A DNA stretch of 64,000 nucleotides from Mesotaenium endlicherianum. Its lineage: Eukaryota > Streptophyta > Zygnematophyceae > Zygnematales > Mesotaeniaceae. The number at the start of each line of letters is the position of its first letter. Position 1 is the first letter of the stretch. The notes under the pieces were generated by a model. It saw only the letters and a list, made by a program, of their open reading frames with translations. It did not search any database and was not told where the DNA came from. This document shows, piece after piece, positions 44,559-53,623 of this stretch. The translations under genes and the position numbers were made by a program. The stretch lies in the NCBI GenBank assembly GCA_009602735.1, contig WELA01009551.1, positions 124,001 through 188,000 on the forward strand, given 5' to 3'.

Positions 44559-44720
44559 GGAGATGTTAGTTGTTAGTTGGGAGAGTATTAATCCTAAAGC
44601 CACCGTGGTGCTTGCGCGCAGCTTGAGATCACCTTTGGCTTGTAAAACATCGTTGATAGTAGAAATTTCAAACTCCGTCTGCTCCCAGATCTTTTTTACT
44701 TCGCTGAATTTATCGAACAA
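44559..44720 (-). other. Upstream in-frame stretch, possible YbaB-like remnant
   Basis: The frame of the metal receptor stays open for 54 codons before its ATG, beginning with TTG just after an in-frame TAG. The stretch opens FDKFSEVKK and contains KGDLKLRAS, which faintly resembles the first half of a YbaB/EbfC nucleoid-associated protein. It may be a decayed gene, a real N-terminal extension or chance. The evidence is weak. Confidence 0.25.
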
Positions 44721-44735
44721 CTATCAACTCATACC

Positions 44736-46091
44736 TTACTTCGCCAGGCTCTGGATCACATCGTACTTGGTAACGATATGGTATTCGCCTTTTTCGTCTT
44801 TTGCCAGCACTGCACCGTTTTCTTTGTTGATCAGGTTGCCGATTTTTTCAACGGGAGTTACAAAATCAACCACGGGGTAGGCATGCTCGATCACACTGGA
44901 TACTTTGGCATTTTTGATTTCAGGATTACTGAATATTTTCTGGAAAAGTCCGCTTTCACTCAATGAACCCACCAGTTCATTACCCTGCATTACGGGTATC
45001 TGCTCAATATCGTGTTTCTTCATCAGTTCAACGGCTTCAGATACGATATGTCCGGGCGTTACAGTAACCAGTTTCTGATTGGCGCGGCCGTTCACGATGT
45101 CTTTGAATGTTTTTACATCCAGGAAACCGCGTTCCATCATCCACTGATCATTATAAATCTTGCCCACATAACGGCTGCCATGATCGTGGAAGATGCAAAC
45201 CACCACATCGCCTGCTTTCAAAGAATCTTTTAACTGCATCAATCCCTGCAAGCAACTGCCTGCACTGTATCCGCAGAACAATCCTTCTTCTTTGGCAATC
45301 CTGCGTGCCATCACCGCACCATCTTTATCGGTTACCTGTTCAAAATGATCGATCACATGCATATCATAGTTCTGTGGAACAAAATCTTCACCGAAACCTT
45401 CAGAGATATAAGGATGCACTTCGTTCATGTCAATCTCACCGGTCCTGAAATATTTAGTGAGCAAAGAACCATACACATCAATGGCCCATACCTTGATGTT
45501 GGGATTCTTTTCTTTGAGATACATAGCTGTTCCTGTAATGGTACCTCCTGTGCCAGCCGTGCAAACCAGGTGCGTGATCTTGCCTTCTGTCTGTTCCCAT
45601 ATTTCGGGCCCTGTGCTTTCGTAATGCGCCAATCGGTTCGCCAGGTTATCGTACTGGTTCATGTACATGGAATTGGGAATTTCCCTGGCCAGGCGTTTGG
45701 CTACGCTGTAATAACTTTTGGGGTCGTCGGGTAACACGTTAGTGGGACAAACAATTACTTCCGCGCCAACGGCTTTGAGGATATCGGCCTTTTCTTTAGA
45801 TTGTTTATCGGTAGTAACAAAAATGCATTTGTATCCTTTCACACAGGCGGCCAGTGCCAATCCCATACCCGTGTTACCGCTGGTTCCTTCTATGATGGTA
45901 CCGCCGGGCTTCAGTTTACCTTCCTGTTCTGCTACTTGCACCATTTTCAACGCCATGCGGTCTTTGATGGAGTTGCCCGGATTGAAATAATCCACTTTGG
46001 CCACCACGGTAGCAGGCAGGTCTTTGGTAATCTTGTTGAGTTTAATGAGCGGTGTATTGCCAATGGTCTCCAGTATATTGTTCAGCCACAT
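44736..46091 (-). CDS. cbs: Cystathionine beta-synthase with C-terminal CBS domain pair
   Basis: The product has 451 residues. The PLP fold has IGNTPLIKLNK, the Schiff-base region NPGNSIKDRMA, EGTSGNTGMGLA and VCTAGTGGTITGTA, the phosphate loop. About residues 330-450 form tandem CBS domains (TPGHIVSEAVELMKKHDIEQ). It condenses serine and homocysteine to cystathionine, or acts as a cysteine synthase. The C-terminal pair could bind an adenosyl ligand. It lies upstream of the metal receptor on the same strand. Confidence 0.92.
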   Translation of the reverse strand: MWLNNILETIGNTPLIKLNKITKDLPATVVAKVDYFNPGNSIKDRMALKMVQVAEQEGKLKPGGTIIEGTSGNTGMGLALAACVKGYKCIFVTTDKQSKEKADILKAVGAEVIVCPTNVLPDDPKSYYSVAKRLAREIPNSMYMNQYDNLANRLAHYESTGPEIWEQTEGKITHLVCTAGTGGTITGTAMYLKEKNPNIKVWAIDVYGSLLTKYFRTGEIDMNEVHPYISEGFGEDFVPQNYDMHVIDHFEQVTDKDGAVMARRIAKEEGLFCGYSAGSCLQGLMQLKDSLKAGDVVVCIFHDHGSRYVGKIYNDQWMMERGFLDVKTFKDIVNGRANQKLVTVTPGHIVSEAVELMKKHDIEQIPVMQGNELVGSLSESGLFQKIFSNPEIKNAKVSSVIEHAYPVVDFVTPVEKIGNLINKENGAVLAKDEKGEYHIVTKYDVIQSLAK

Positions 46092-46197
46092 GATAGACTA
46101 ACGGTTGTTTGTGCAAAGATAGAAGGAAATGGCTGATGTAGTCATATCTGATTTGATGTGTACATTCTGAAACATGCACTGCAAATCCAATCAGGCA

Positions 46198-47139
46198 TTA
46201 CTTGAATGATTCGAGCATTTTTCCGCAGAGATCACTCTGGATCATTTTCTCTGCAACGGCGATCATGTTTTTGAAAGCTTTGGCATTGCTGATGCCGTGG
46301 CCGATGATCACAGGCTTTGCCACGCCCAGTACGGGCGTACCGCCGTAGTTTTCATAATGAAAACGGCTGAAATATTCGTCCTGGTCCAGTTTACGTTTGT
46401 GGGCGATATCGTAAATGGATTCGGCCATTTTGAGGATGATGTTACCGGTAAAACCATCGCAAACCATTACATCGGCTTTGCCGGTGAAAATGTCGCGGCC
46501 TTCAATGTTGCCGGTGAAATGGATCAATGTGTTTTCTTTGAGCAGGGGATAGGCTGCTTGTGCCAGCAGGTTGCCTTTGCCTTCTTCTTCTCCCACATTC
46601 ATCAAACCTACTTTTGGATCTTCGATATTGAGGATGTGCTGGGCATACAGACTACCCAATACTGCGAACTGGTTCAACAGTTCTGGCTTGCAATCGGCAT
46701 TCAGTCCTACATCGAGCAACAGACCGGTGCTGCCATCCAGTTTGGGAACAATGGTGGAAATGGTAGGCCTTTGAACACCATCGATGGGCTTGATGCTGTA
46801 CATGGCGCCCACAAGCATGGCGCCCGTATTACCAGCGCTGATGAAGGCGTCGATCTTACCGGTAGCCAGTAAATGAAAACCGATGGCGATGGAAGAACGT
46901 TGTTTTTCTTTGAGGGCCTTGGTAGGGTGCTCGTGATACCCGATGACCTCGGGGGCATGTATCAAATGCAAATCGGGTGATGTAACCTGGTGTTCTGCCA
47001 GTAAAGGCTGAACAACGGTTTCATCACCGATGCAATATAAACTTGTGGCAGAGCGATGGCCAGACAGGTATAGCTGCAAGCCTTTTACTGCTTCCAGCGG
47101 TGCGAAATCTCCGCCCATCATGTCTAAGCCTATATTCAT
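46198..47139 (-). CDS. plsX: Phosphate acyltransferase PlsX
   Basis: The product has 313 residues. It starts with IGLDMMGGDFAPLEAVKG, the family signature, and has ISAGNTGAMLVGA, VGLMNVGEEEGKGN and VCDGFTGNIILKMAES. It makes acyl-phosphate from acyl-ACP for PlsY. It follows rpmF by 35 bases in the conserved DUF177-rpmF-plsX order. Confidence 0.96.
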   Translation of the reverse strand: MNIGLDMMGGDFAPLEAVKGLQLYLSGHRSATSLYCIGDETVVQPLLAEHQVTSPDLHLIHAPEVIGYHEHPTKALKEKQRSSIAIGFHLLATGKIDAFISAGNTGAMLVGAMYSIKPIDGVQRPTISTIVPKLDGSTGLLLDVGLNADCKPELLNQFAVLGSLYAQHILNIEDPKVGLMNVGEEEGKGNLLAQAAYPLLKENTLIHFTGNIEGRDIFTGKADVMVCDGFTGNIILKMAESIYDIAHKRKLDQDEYFSRFHYENYGGTPVLGVAKPVIIGHGISNAKAFKNMIAVAEKMIQSDLCGKMLESFK

Positions 47140-47174
47140 GCCAGCAAGCTAAGGATATAATTTGAACTAAAAGG

Positions 47175-47369
47175 TTACGCTTTCAGGGGAGCTTTTTCAG
47201 CTACCAGTTTTCCTTTATAGAACAATTTTCCTTCGCTTACGTGTGCACGATGGCGCACATGGGCTTCACCTGTAGTGGTGTCTTTGCTTAACGTCACTTC
47301 CTGTGCAACATAGTGCGTTCTTCTTTTAGCGCTGCGCTGCTGTGAATGTCTGCGTTTAGGATTCGGCAT
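47175..47369 (-). CDS. rpmF: 50S ribosomal protein L32
   Basis: The product has 64 residues. It starts PNPKRRHSQQRSAKRRTHY, the universal L32 beginning. No zinc-binding cysteine pairs are present, as in the cysteine-free L32 type. It lies between DUF177 and plsX. Confidence 0.95.
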   Translation of the reverse strand: MPNPKRRHSQQRSAKRRTHYVAQEVTLSKDTTTGEAHVRHRAHVSEGKLFYKGKLVAEKAPLKA

Positions 47370-47397
47370 ATCTCGAAATTTATAGTATCAAAAAAGT

Positions 47398-47943
47398 TTA
47401 TTCCAGGTTTTTAAATTGATCCAGTCCCTTCCACACCGTATTCTTGTCATCCTTCTTCGTTCCTTCTTCCATCTGCTTCAGCTTCTCCAGCACTTCCGGA
47501 TTGCATTTGGATTTACCCTTTTCATCCTCCCCGCATATTTTTTGTAGTGGGATGCTCAGGTTGATGAATTCATATATCCAGCCCGACAAGTACAGGTGAC
47601 TTTCACCCCGGCTGATATAATATACATCGGGATCGTCTTCCTGTTCATTCATGGTATCGGGTTCATCCACCATCTTGACAATGATGTTAAACTCATCCCA
47701 TAACTGCAAGTGCAAAGGATTGCCGCAGCGGTCACAGGTAGCTTCCACGGCGCCGTCAATATCAAACCGCAATTGCATGAACCCGTTTTTTTTATCGAGG
47801 CTCAGTTTAATATTGGCATCGCAGTTGCTGAAATCCTGCTTGCCATACGGTGCAAAGAACTTATCATCCACCCTATATTCGTATACATGAATCCCCGGTT
47901 TCAGACCCACGAACGCTATCTCATATTCCCGCCGATGACTCAT
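47398..47943 (-). CDS. DUF177 (YceD family) protein
   Basis: The product has 181 residues. The signature ATCDRCGNPLHL carries a CxxC pair, followed by DVYYISRGESHLYLSGWIYEFINLSIP and a C-terminal second cysteine near KSKCNPEVL. DUF177 proteins are linked to 23S rRNA and ribosome assembly and nearly always precede rpmF, as here with a 28-base gap. Confidence 0.93.
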   Translation of the reverse strand: MSHRREYEIAFVGLKPGIHVYEYRVDDKFFAPYGKQDFSNCDANIKLSLDKKNGFMQLRFDIDGAVEATCDRCGNPLHLQLWDEFNIIVKMVDEPDTMNEQEDDPDVYYISRGESHLYLSGWIYEFINLSIPLQKICGEDEKGKSKCNPEVLEKLKQMEEGTKKDDKNTVWKGLDQFKNLE

Positions 47944-48067
47944 AACCTTTTTTTAAGGGCTTGCAAAGGTAACGCTAAATGGTGGAAATGCCAAAGCAAA
48001 TTGGCTTTTCCTGGGTATTCATTTGTTCACAGACCTGAATTGGTTATAAAATAACATATTTGCATAT

Positions 48068-49186
48068 ATGAAACCCGGTACAAAGATAACACGTTCCCTG
48101 TTCCCGGCAACCATCCTGCGCCTCTTGTTGGCGCTGGGCCTGCTGGTGGTTTCTTTTTTCCCGCGGTTTGTTGAGTACTGGTACAGCCAGGGTATTTATC
48201 CGGCCATCGGTTCTACCTTGCGGCTGCTGACCAGGTGGATACCTTTCAGTATTGGGGATGTTGGCTACCTGTTGCTGGCTTGCTGGTTATTTGTCAGGCT
48301 GGTTCAATGGCTGATGAGGCTGAAAAGAGAGGGGCTTTCGAAAGCGTTGATGTTGCAGGGCCTATTAAGTTTCATTCATTTTTTGATGGGCATTTATATT
48401 GTGTTCAAACTGGTATGGGGATTCAACTACAACCGTCTCGGCATTGCCTATCAACTGAAACTGGAAAAGCTCCCGTATTCGCAGCAGGCGTTGAACCAAC
48501 TGACCAGCGACCTGATCGATTCGGCCAATACTTACCGTCGCCGGTTCGATACCATATTACCAGCTCCTTCAATCGATTCCATTTACCGCGATGCCTACCA
48601 TGCGTACCTGCAAGCGTCTGATGCCTATCCTTTTTTAGATTATCACCAGCGATCGGTCAAAGCCAGCCTGTATACGCCGGTTGCCGATTATATAGGTTTC
48701 ACGGGCTATTATAACCCTTTCAGCGGGGAGGCGCAATTGCGTACAGATGTGCCCCGTATTTTGCTGCCCTATGTGGCTTGTCATGAAATGGCGCACCAGT
48801 TGGGTTATGCCAGTGAAAGTGAAGCCAATTTTGTAGGGTTCCTGGCTGCCGCCAATTCCGCCAATCCTTATTTCCGCTATTCCGTTTACCTTGATTTGTT
48901 TTCTTATGCCCAGGGCGAGCAACTGGCGCAATATGCAATGAATAAAGACGCCCAAGGTTTTGAAGCGGCTATTCAGCACAATCGCAACCAGTTCGATACA
49001 CTGGTGAAAAAAGACAGGCGCGAGATCAGGGAGTTCTTCCGTAAGCGCAGCAACCGCATTTCACCCGCCATGAACAGTCTCTACGACCAATACCTGAAAA
49101 TGAACAGCCAGGAAAAGGGCATGAAGAGTTATGATGAAGTGATCGGCTGGATATTGGCGTACCGAAAGAAAGGTGTGGGCAGCTAG
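48068..49186 (+). CDS. DUF3810 family membrane-anchored metallopeptidase-like protein
   Basis: The product has 372 residues. Three hydrophobic helices lie within the first 120 residues. A zinc site is seen as CHEMAHQLGYASESEANF, an HExxH with a downstream Glu, which suggests a metallopeptidase. The C-terminal part is helical and ends KKGVGS. The substrate is unknown. The stop overlaps that of dcd by 4 bases, tail to tail. Confidence 0.85.
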   Translation: MKPGTKITRSLFPATILRLLLALGLLVVSFFPRFVEYWYSQGIYPAIGSTLRLLTRWIPFSIGDVGYLLLACWLFVRLVQWLMRLKREGLSKALMLQGLLSFIHFLMGIYIVFKLVWGFNYNRLGIAYQLKLEKLPYSQQALNQLTSDLIDSANTYRRRFDTILPAPSIDSIYRDAYHAYLQASDAYPFLDYHQRSVKASLYTPVADYIGFTGYYNPFSGEAQLRTDVPRILLPYVACHEMAHQLGYASESEANFVGFLAAANSANPYFRYSVYLDLFSYAQGEQLAQYAMNKDAQGFEAAIQHNRNQFDTLVKKDRREIREFFRKRSNRISPAMNSLYDQYLKMNSQEKGMKSYDEVIGWILAYRKKGVGS

Positions 49187-49719
49187 AATTTATTCTTCCA
49201 CATCATGCTTTCCACCGGCTTATTGGGCTGGCCACTGTATTTAGCATTGCTTTTCTGGTTGTATTTCACTTCAATTTCTCCTTCCACAGGGAAATAGATC
49301 AGCTGACCAATGGGCATGCCCTTGTACACGCGTACCGGTTGCTTGCAGGAAATTTCGAGGGTCCAGTTGCCGCAGAAGCCCACATCACCCTTACCGGCAG
49401 TGGCGTGAATGTCAATGCCCAGACGGCCGGTAGAAGATTTACCTTCCAGAAAAGGCACGTGCGCGTGGGTTTCGGTATACTCTTCGGTTACACCTAAATA
49501 GAAATGATGAGGCTCCAATACAAATCCTTCGTCGGGTATTTCAAAATAATCGATGAGGTTGTGTTTTTTTGCATCCAGTACTTTGTCTACATAGCGCGCC
49601 AACCATTTACCCAGGTGCACATCATAACTGTTACTGCCCAGGTCTTCACGCCGGTAGGGCTCAATTTTGATGGTGCCTTTCTCCATTTCCTCTAAAATGC
49701 GCTTATCTGTCAGGATCAT
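49183..49719 (-). CDS. dcd: dCTP deaminase
   Basis: The product has 178 residues from ATG 49719; the upstream frame extension lacks family match. The conserved DLGSNSYDVHLG, LEPHHFYLGVTEE and EGKSSTGRLGIDIHATAG, with the catalytic Glu in the last, match the trimeric dUTPase-like deaminases. GFCGNWTLEISC follows. It turns dCTP into dUTP for thymidylate synthesis. Confidence 0.94.
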   Translation of the reverse strand: MILTDKRILEEMEKGTIKIEPYRREDLGSNSYDVHLGKWLARYVDKVLDAKKHNLIDYFEIPDEGFVLEPHHFYLGVTEEYTETHAHVPFLEGKSSTGRLGIDIHATAGKGDVGFCGNWTLEISCKQPVRVYKGMPIGQLIYFPVEGEIEVKYNQKSNAKYSGQPNKPVESMMWKNKF

Positions 49720-49787
49720 GCTCTGTTTTTTATGGTTGAAATGCAAATAAATCTTAAATCTGCAATCTAAAGTCAATTCATTCAAGC

Positions 49788-50414
49788 GTGCCGCTGTTTT
49801 ATCAACAAGATATCAACGAAACCACCCGGCTGGGTGTCTGGAAAATTGAAGAGCCCGAATCTTTTTTCCTTGCCAAAGTACCGCTGCAACGTAGTATTAC
49901 GCATCCGCATAAAAGATTGCAACACCTGGCCGGCCGTTACCTGCTGCCTTATTTGTTCCATGACTTTCCCCACGAAGAAATTGAAATAGCCGACACGCGT
50001 AAACCCTTTCTGCCCTTCGAGCAATACCACTTTTCTATTTCGCATTGTGGTGATTATGCGGCGGCTATTGTAAGCAGCCGGTACAGGGTGGGTATTGATA
50101 TTGAAATGGTCACACCGCGGGTAGACAAGATCAAACACAAGTTCCTGCATTCCGAAGAGCTGGTATTTGTAAACAGTTACCCTTTGAACAAACAAGTTGC
50201 GTTATTAACACTTTTATGGAGTGCAAAAGAAGCCATGTTCAAATGGTGGGGGCGTGGGGATGTGGATTTTAGTGAAGTGATGCGTACAAAAAGCTTTGAA
50301 CTGAAACACGAAGGTTTGTTTGATGGACATTTTCAGAAAGATGATTTCAGGAAGGAGTTGGCATTGCATTACCAGTTGCGTCCCGACCTGAGCCTGGTAT
50401 GGGTGTATTCTTAA
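49788..50414 (+). CDS. 4'-phosphopantetheinyl transferase superfamily protein
   Basis: The product has 208 residues from GTG 49788. The Sfp-type signature is YRVGIDIEMVTPRVDKIK, with the Mg-binding Asp and Glu, and WSAKEAMFKWWG, with the second Mg-binding Glu and the Lys. It attaches phosphopantetheine to carrier proteins. No carrier or synthase gene is nearby. The end overlaps the kinase-like gene by 4 bases, tail to tail. Confidence 0.9.
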   Translation: MPLFYQQDINETTRLGVWKIEEPESFFLAKVPLQRSITHPHKRLQHLAGRYLLPYLFHDFPHEEIEIADTRKPFLPFEQYHFSISHCGDYAAAIVSSRYRVGIDIEMVTPRVDKIKHKFLHSEELVFVNSYPLNKQVALLTLLWSAKEAMFKWWGRGDVDFSEVMRTKSFELKHEGLFDGHFQKDDFRKELALHYQLRPDLSLVWVYS

Positions 50415-51478
50415 TCATCCTGCCTGTTCTTCATCTTGGGCACCAGCAACAGGTTCTTTTGCAATGTTTGCTTTAACTGGCGCTTGACCAACTGACCCAT
50501 GGTCTTTGACTTGGAGAAATAAGCCGGGTTTTGAAAATGCTCGCCCAGTTCCCGTTTCAACTGCTCCAGTTTTTCCGGTTTGGATATTTGGTCTCCACTC
50601 ATGATATCCAACAACTCTTTCATACGGTAGCGCGCCGAAACCAGCCTGAAAGTCATCATGGTACGCTCTTCAGTCTGGTATTGTGCAATGGAGGACTGAT
50701 CGAGGTGCTTCTGCACGATATCCACAAAGGGTCTGTTGTCTTTGAAGAACTGCGGCAGGTAAAGGTTTTTACGGCCTTCATAAGATTGCTGATCAAAATC
50801 AATAGCCCTGATGCGGTATTGCACATCTTCAATATCGGGCGTGATGTTCACCACAAAATTATAGGAACGCATATCGCCCAATAATTGCACAAAGCAACGC
50901 TCATTGAATTTCACAAATTCTTTTGCCAGCCTGATGAGGTTGGTATTGGAATTATTGAGGTATTCGTTGATGAAAATATCACCTGGAATGCCTGGTATAT
51001 GTTCTTCGATGAGTGTGGCATTGTTGGTGAAATAGGTCATGCGGTTAGGGGAGAGGAGGTGTTCCAGTTCCAGTCCGTATACCCTGCTTGCATCGGCCTG
51101 CTTGATATAATAATGATCGTAGTTGTCGTTGAATTTATTAACGATGCGTATGCGAAAAGGCTGACTATTACCAAAATAACAAAAGTCGATCCTGGCTACA
51201 TCGAGGTGTTTGCTGAAACTCATGTCGCCCTCGGTTTTGAGGATGGCATAAATGCGTACCAGGTTTTCGCGCAGGAATTCCCATTCGCGCATATCATACG
51301 ATACTTTTTCCCAGGAAGTATCATTGCCCTTTTTGTCTTTCAGCGGAACGGTATAGGTAAACCGTTGCAGGTCGCGATAAGTTACCGGCAGATTCACTTC
51401 CCGTCCGTATTTGACCAGGTATTTGCGCAATGCATCATCTACAGGAAAAATGGGTTTCTTCTGTGAAGGCCTGCTCAT
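50411..51478 (-). CDS. Hypothetical protein with a kinase-like residue pattern
   Basis: The product has 355 residues from ATG 51478; TTG 51517 (368 residues, overlapping the upstream gene by 8 bases) is also possible. I do not recognise a named family. Numbered from the ATG, YYIK has Lys126 and GLELEHLL has Glu137/Glu139. Next come the hinge-like IEEHIPGIPGD (about 157-167), LLGDMRSYNFVV with Asp202 and Asn207, and IRAIDFDQ with Asp227. The order matches a Lys-Glu-hinge-(H)GD-N-DFD kinase-like fold. The substrate is unknown. It follows the DUF2130 gene directly. Confidence 0.6.
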   Translation of the reverse strand: MSRPSQKKPIFPVDDALRKYLVKYGREVNLPVTYRDLQRFTYTVPLKDKKGNDTSWEKVSYDMREWEFLRENLVRIYAILKTEGDMSFSKHLDVARIDFCYFGNSQPFRIRIVNKFNDNYDHYYIKQADASRVYGLELEHLLSPNRMTYFTNNATLIEEHIPGIPGDIFINEYLNNSNTNLIRLAKEFVKFNERCFVQLLGDMRSYNFVVNITPDIEDVQYRIRAIDFDQQSYEGRKNLYLPQFFKDNRPFVDIVQKHLDQSSIAQYQTEERTMMTFRLVSARYRMKELLDIMSGDQISKPEKLEQLKRELGEHFQNPAYFSKSKTMGQLVKRQLKQTLQKNLLLVPKMKNRQDD

Positions 51479-51509
51479 CTGGTCGGCCAGGGCGATATTG
51501 CCGAAAAGA

Positions 51510-52727
51510 CTATTCAAGTAATAAAGAATCGTTGTCGTCCAACAAGTTCAGGTCTACATCCGATCCTGCAATACCTTCTACAGAACCCTGGATATGTGCG
51601 GCGTTGAGCAATACTTTCTCCAGTTGTTTTTCACGGGCCTTCCACAATTTTTCCATGGCGTCGCGTTCTTTCTGGATGCCCTGCCTGATGCTCATAAAAC
51701 CTTCGCGGATGGCTTTCCATTGTTCACCGAATTCTCCGCTGGTGAGGTAATCATAGAGCATCACCATTTTATCGCCTTTGTTATCCTGGCTTTTTTTGGC
51801 ATCGGCAATCCGGAGGATGGCATTACGCAGCAGCAAAGCAACACTTCTCACTTCTACAAACGTGCAGATATAAACACCGTCTTTTTCTCCGAACCGGTCC
51901 ATATCTTTTGGTAAGGCCTGGGTAACGATCACCGCAACATCGGCTCCCTGGCTACGCATATCTGCTTTCAGTTTCTCTATCCATTCGTTCGCAAAATCCT
52001 TGGTGCGCTTGCTTTCATAAATAATGCGGCCACATTCGTTACCAAACTGGTTGCGTACGGTTTGGATACAGTCGGCACCGCGAACGCCTTTACCCACTTC
52101 TTCCACTTTATCGAAAGGGAAGGCGGCTTCCAGCAGTTCTTCCAACATCAGTTCCTGTACTTCACCCTGTAATTGCATGCTGCCTTGTTCTGATTTGCGG
52201 CGCATTTCTTCGGCCAACTTTTTCTGGTCTTCCAGTTTTTTTTCTAACTCTTTCAATTGCAGTTGGTATTCCTGCTCTTTGAGACTCATTTTTTCCGCCT
52301 CTTCTTTCACCAGTTGCTCCTTCAACTGTTCTCTTGCTTCCAGTAACCTGCGTTGAACAGAAAGTTCCAGCTCTTCTTCTTTTGCTTTCAGCGCCTGTTC
52401 TTTTTGCAGGAAATCCAGTTCTTTTTTTCTTGCCTCTTTCAGCTTCTCTTCTTTATCGGCATCTGCCAGTTGCAGCATTTTTAGCTGGTTCTCAAAATCG
52501 GCAGTGATGGTCTTACGCAAACTGTCCTGCAATTCATCCCGCAGGCGTTTTTTTTCTGTTTCCAGTTGCCGGGCCGCTTCCTGCTCTTTCTGCCTGAATT
52601 CTTCGTCTTTTTTCTTCTGCCACTCGATCACTTTGCCCCGTAATTCTTTTTCCACTTCTTCCCGGATAGAATCGCCCGGTTCGAACTGGTGGTGGCAATT
52701 GGGACAATTTATTATGAATGAAGCCAT
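51510..52727 (-). CDS. DUF2130 protein: zinc finger, coiled coil and PD-(D/E)XK-like domain
   Basis: The product has 405 residues. A CxxCxxxF zinc-like motif is at Cys8 and Cys11. Residues about 22-190 are a long Glu/Lys-rich coiled coil. Residues about 190-370 form the DUF2130 domain, with Asp219 (RGADCIQTV) and Glu238-x-Lys240 (IIYESKRTK) placed as in restriction-endonuclease-like folds. Function is unproven; a nuclease or DNA-end-binding role is inferred. It is the first gene of a pair with the kinase-like gene. Confidence 0.8.
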   Translation of the reverse strand: MASFIINCPNCHHQFEPGDSIREEVEKELRGKVIEWQKKKDEEFRQKEQEAARQLETEKKRLRDELQDSLRKTITADFENQLKMLQLADADKEEKLKEARKKELDFLQKEQALKAKEEELELSVQRRLLEAREQLKEQLVKEEAEKMSLKEQEYQLQLKELEKKLEDQKKLAEEMRRKSEQGSMQLQGEVQELMLEELLEAAFPFDKVEEVGKGVRGADCIQTVRNQFGNECGRIIYESKRTKDFANEWIEKLKADMRSQGADVAVIVTQALPKDMDRFGEKDGVYICTFVEVRSVALLLRNAILRIADAKKSQDNKGDKMVMLYDYLTSGEFGEQWKAIREGFMSIRQGIQKERDAMEKLWKAREKQLEKVLLNAAHIQGSVEGIAGSDVDLNLLDDNDSLLLE

Positions 52728-52879
52728 CTGCTATTTTTTTACAAATTAAGTCTAAGGAGCGGAATAAAAAACCTGGACCTATATAAAAGATCGGTAAAGC
52801 ATATGTAATCAGGTACTTATACCTGATTGGAATAGATGGGTTTTACTTTAAGTTGTACCCTGTATAATAATGCCCAAGA

Positions 52880-53446
52880 ATGGATAATGAAATAATAGTA
52901 AGTGAAAGCCATGTTATCAGCAAGATATACCTGGTGCGAGGCCAGAAAGTAATGCTGGATAGGGATCTGGCGGATATTTATGGTGTGGAAACGAAGAGGT
53001 TGAATGAACAGGTAAAGCGAAACCAGGAAAGATTCCCACAAAATTTCATGTTCCAACTGACAGATCAGGAGGTTGAAATCTTGATGTCGCAAATTGCGAC
53101 TTCAAGATTGGATGAAGATACAGGATGGGGAGGAAGGAGAAAACTGCCTTATGCTTTTACTGAATACGGGGTATTAATGCTTGCTAATGTTTTAAAAAGC
53201 GCCAGAGCGGTAGCCGTCAGTATAAAGATTATCGACATTTTTGTTCGATTACGAGAAGCTTTACTAGCTAACCAGGATATGCTATTGAAATTGGAACAGC
53301 TGGATAAAAAAATGTCCAACATAGGGCACGATGTAAAAATGCACGATGGAGAAATTGAAACCATTTTTGAATTGATCAAAGAGATCATGGAAGAAAGGAT
53401 GAGGCCCAAGCCACGGACTCCTATTGGCTTCAAGCCACAGGCGTAA
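52880..53446 (+). CDS. ORF6N domain-containing protein
   Basis: The product has 188 residues. The ORF6N domain lies at about 8-100: VMLDRDLADIYGVETKRLNEQ, RFPQNFMFQLTDQE and LPYAFTEYGVLMLANVL, all typical. A coiled C-terminal segment (about 130-180) follows and the end is basic and Pro-rich. ORF6N proteins are DNA-binding antirepressor-like proteins found alone in many Bacteroidota genomes. It lies alone between the DUF2130 gene and a tRNA gene. I see no integrase or att repeat nearby. Confidence 0.88.
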   Translation: MDNEIIVSESHVISKIYLVRGQKVMLDRDLADIYGVETKRLNEQVKRNQERFPQNFMFQLTDQEVEILMSQIATSRLDEDTGWGGRRKLPYAFTEYGVLMLANVLKSARAVAVSIKIIDIFVRLREALLANQDMLLKLEQLDKKMSNIGHDVKMHDGEIETIFELIKEIMEERMRPKPRTPIGFKPQA

Positions 53447-53460
53447 TCACTAAAGAAAAA

Positions 53461-53486
53461 GGAGCTACTTGAAAAGTAACTCCTTT
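53461..53486 (+). terminator. Weak hairpin after the ORF6N gene
   Basis: GGAGCTACTT and AAGTAACTCC pair over 9 of 10 positions with a 3-4 base loop, then TTTAAA. It lies between the ORF6N stop and the tRNA gene and could serve either. Confidence 0.4.
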
Positions 53487-53497
53487 AAACAATATTG

Positions 53498-53581
53498 TGC
53501 GGAAGAGGAGATTCGAACTCCCACGGCTGTTACCCCGCTACCACCTCAAAGTAGTGCGTCTACCAATTTCGCCACCTCCGC
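53498..53581 (-). tRNA. tRNA-Leu (anticodon GAG)
   Basis: An 84-base cloverleaf: acceptor GCGGAGG pairs with CTTCCGC with one G-T pair. The D-loop GGTAGACGC is typical of tRNA-Leu. The anticodon loop TTGAGGT gives GAG at 53545-53547 (complement). A long variable arm (about 15 bases) and the T arm with GTTCGAAT follow. The CCA end is not encoded. It decodes CUC and CUU. Confidence 0.95.
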
Positions 53582-53623
53582 AAGTATTGAGGACTGCAAA
53601 AGTAAAGGAAAACAGTCTAAAAA

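Noticed and set aside
46092-46197. SAM or cobalamin riboswitch near the cystathionine beta-synthase and metal receptor genes
   Set aside because: The intergenic regions are short and I could not see the conserved stems of either riboswitch class.
52728-53623. Integrated mobile element at tRNA-Leu
   Set aside because: An ORF6N gene beside a tRNA is suggestive, but I see no integrase, no duplicated tRNA end and no boundary repeats.
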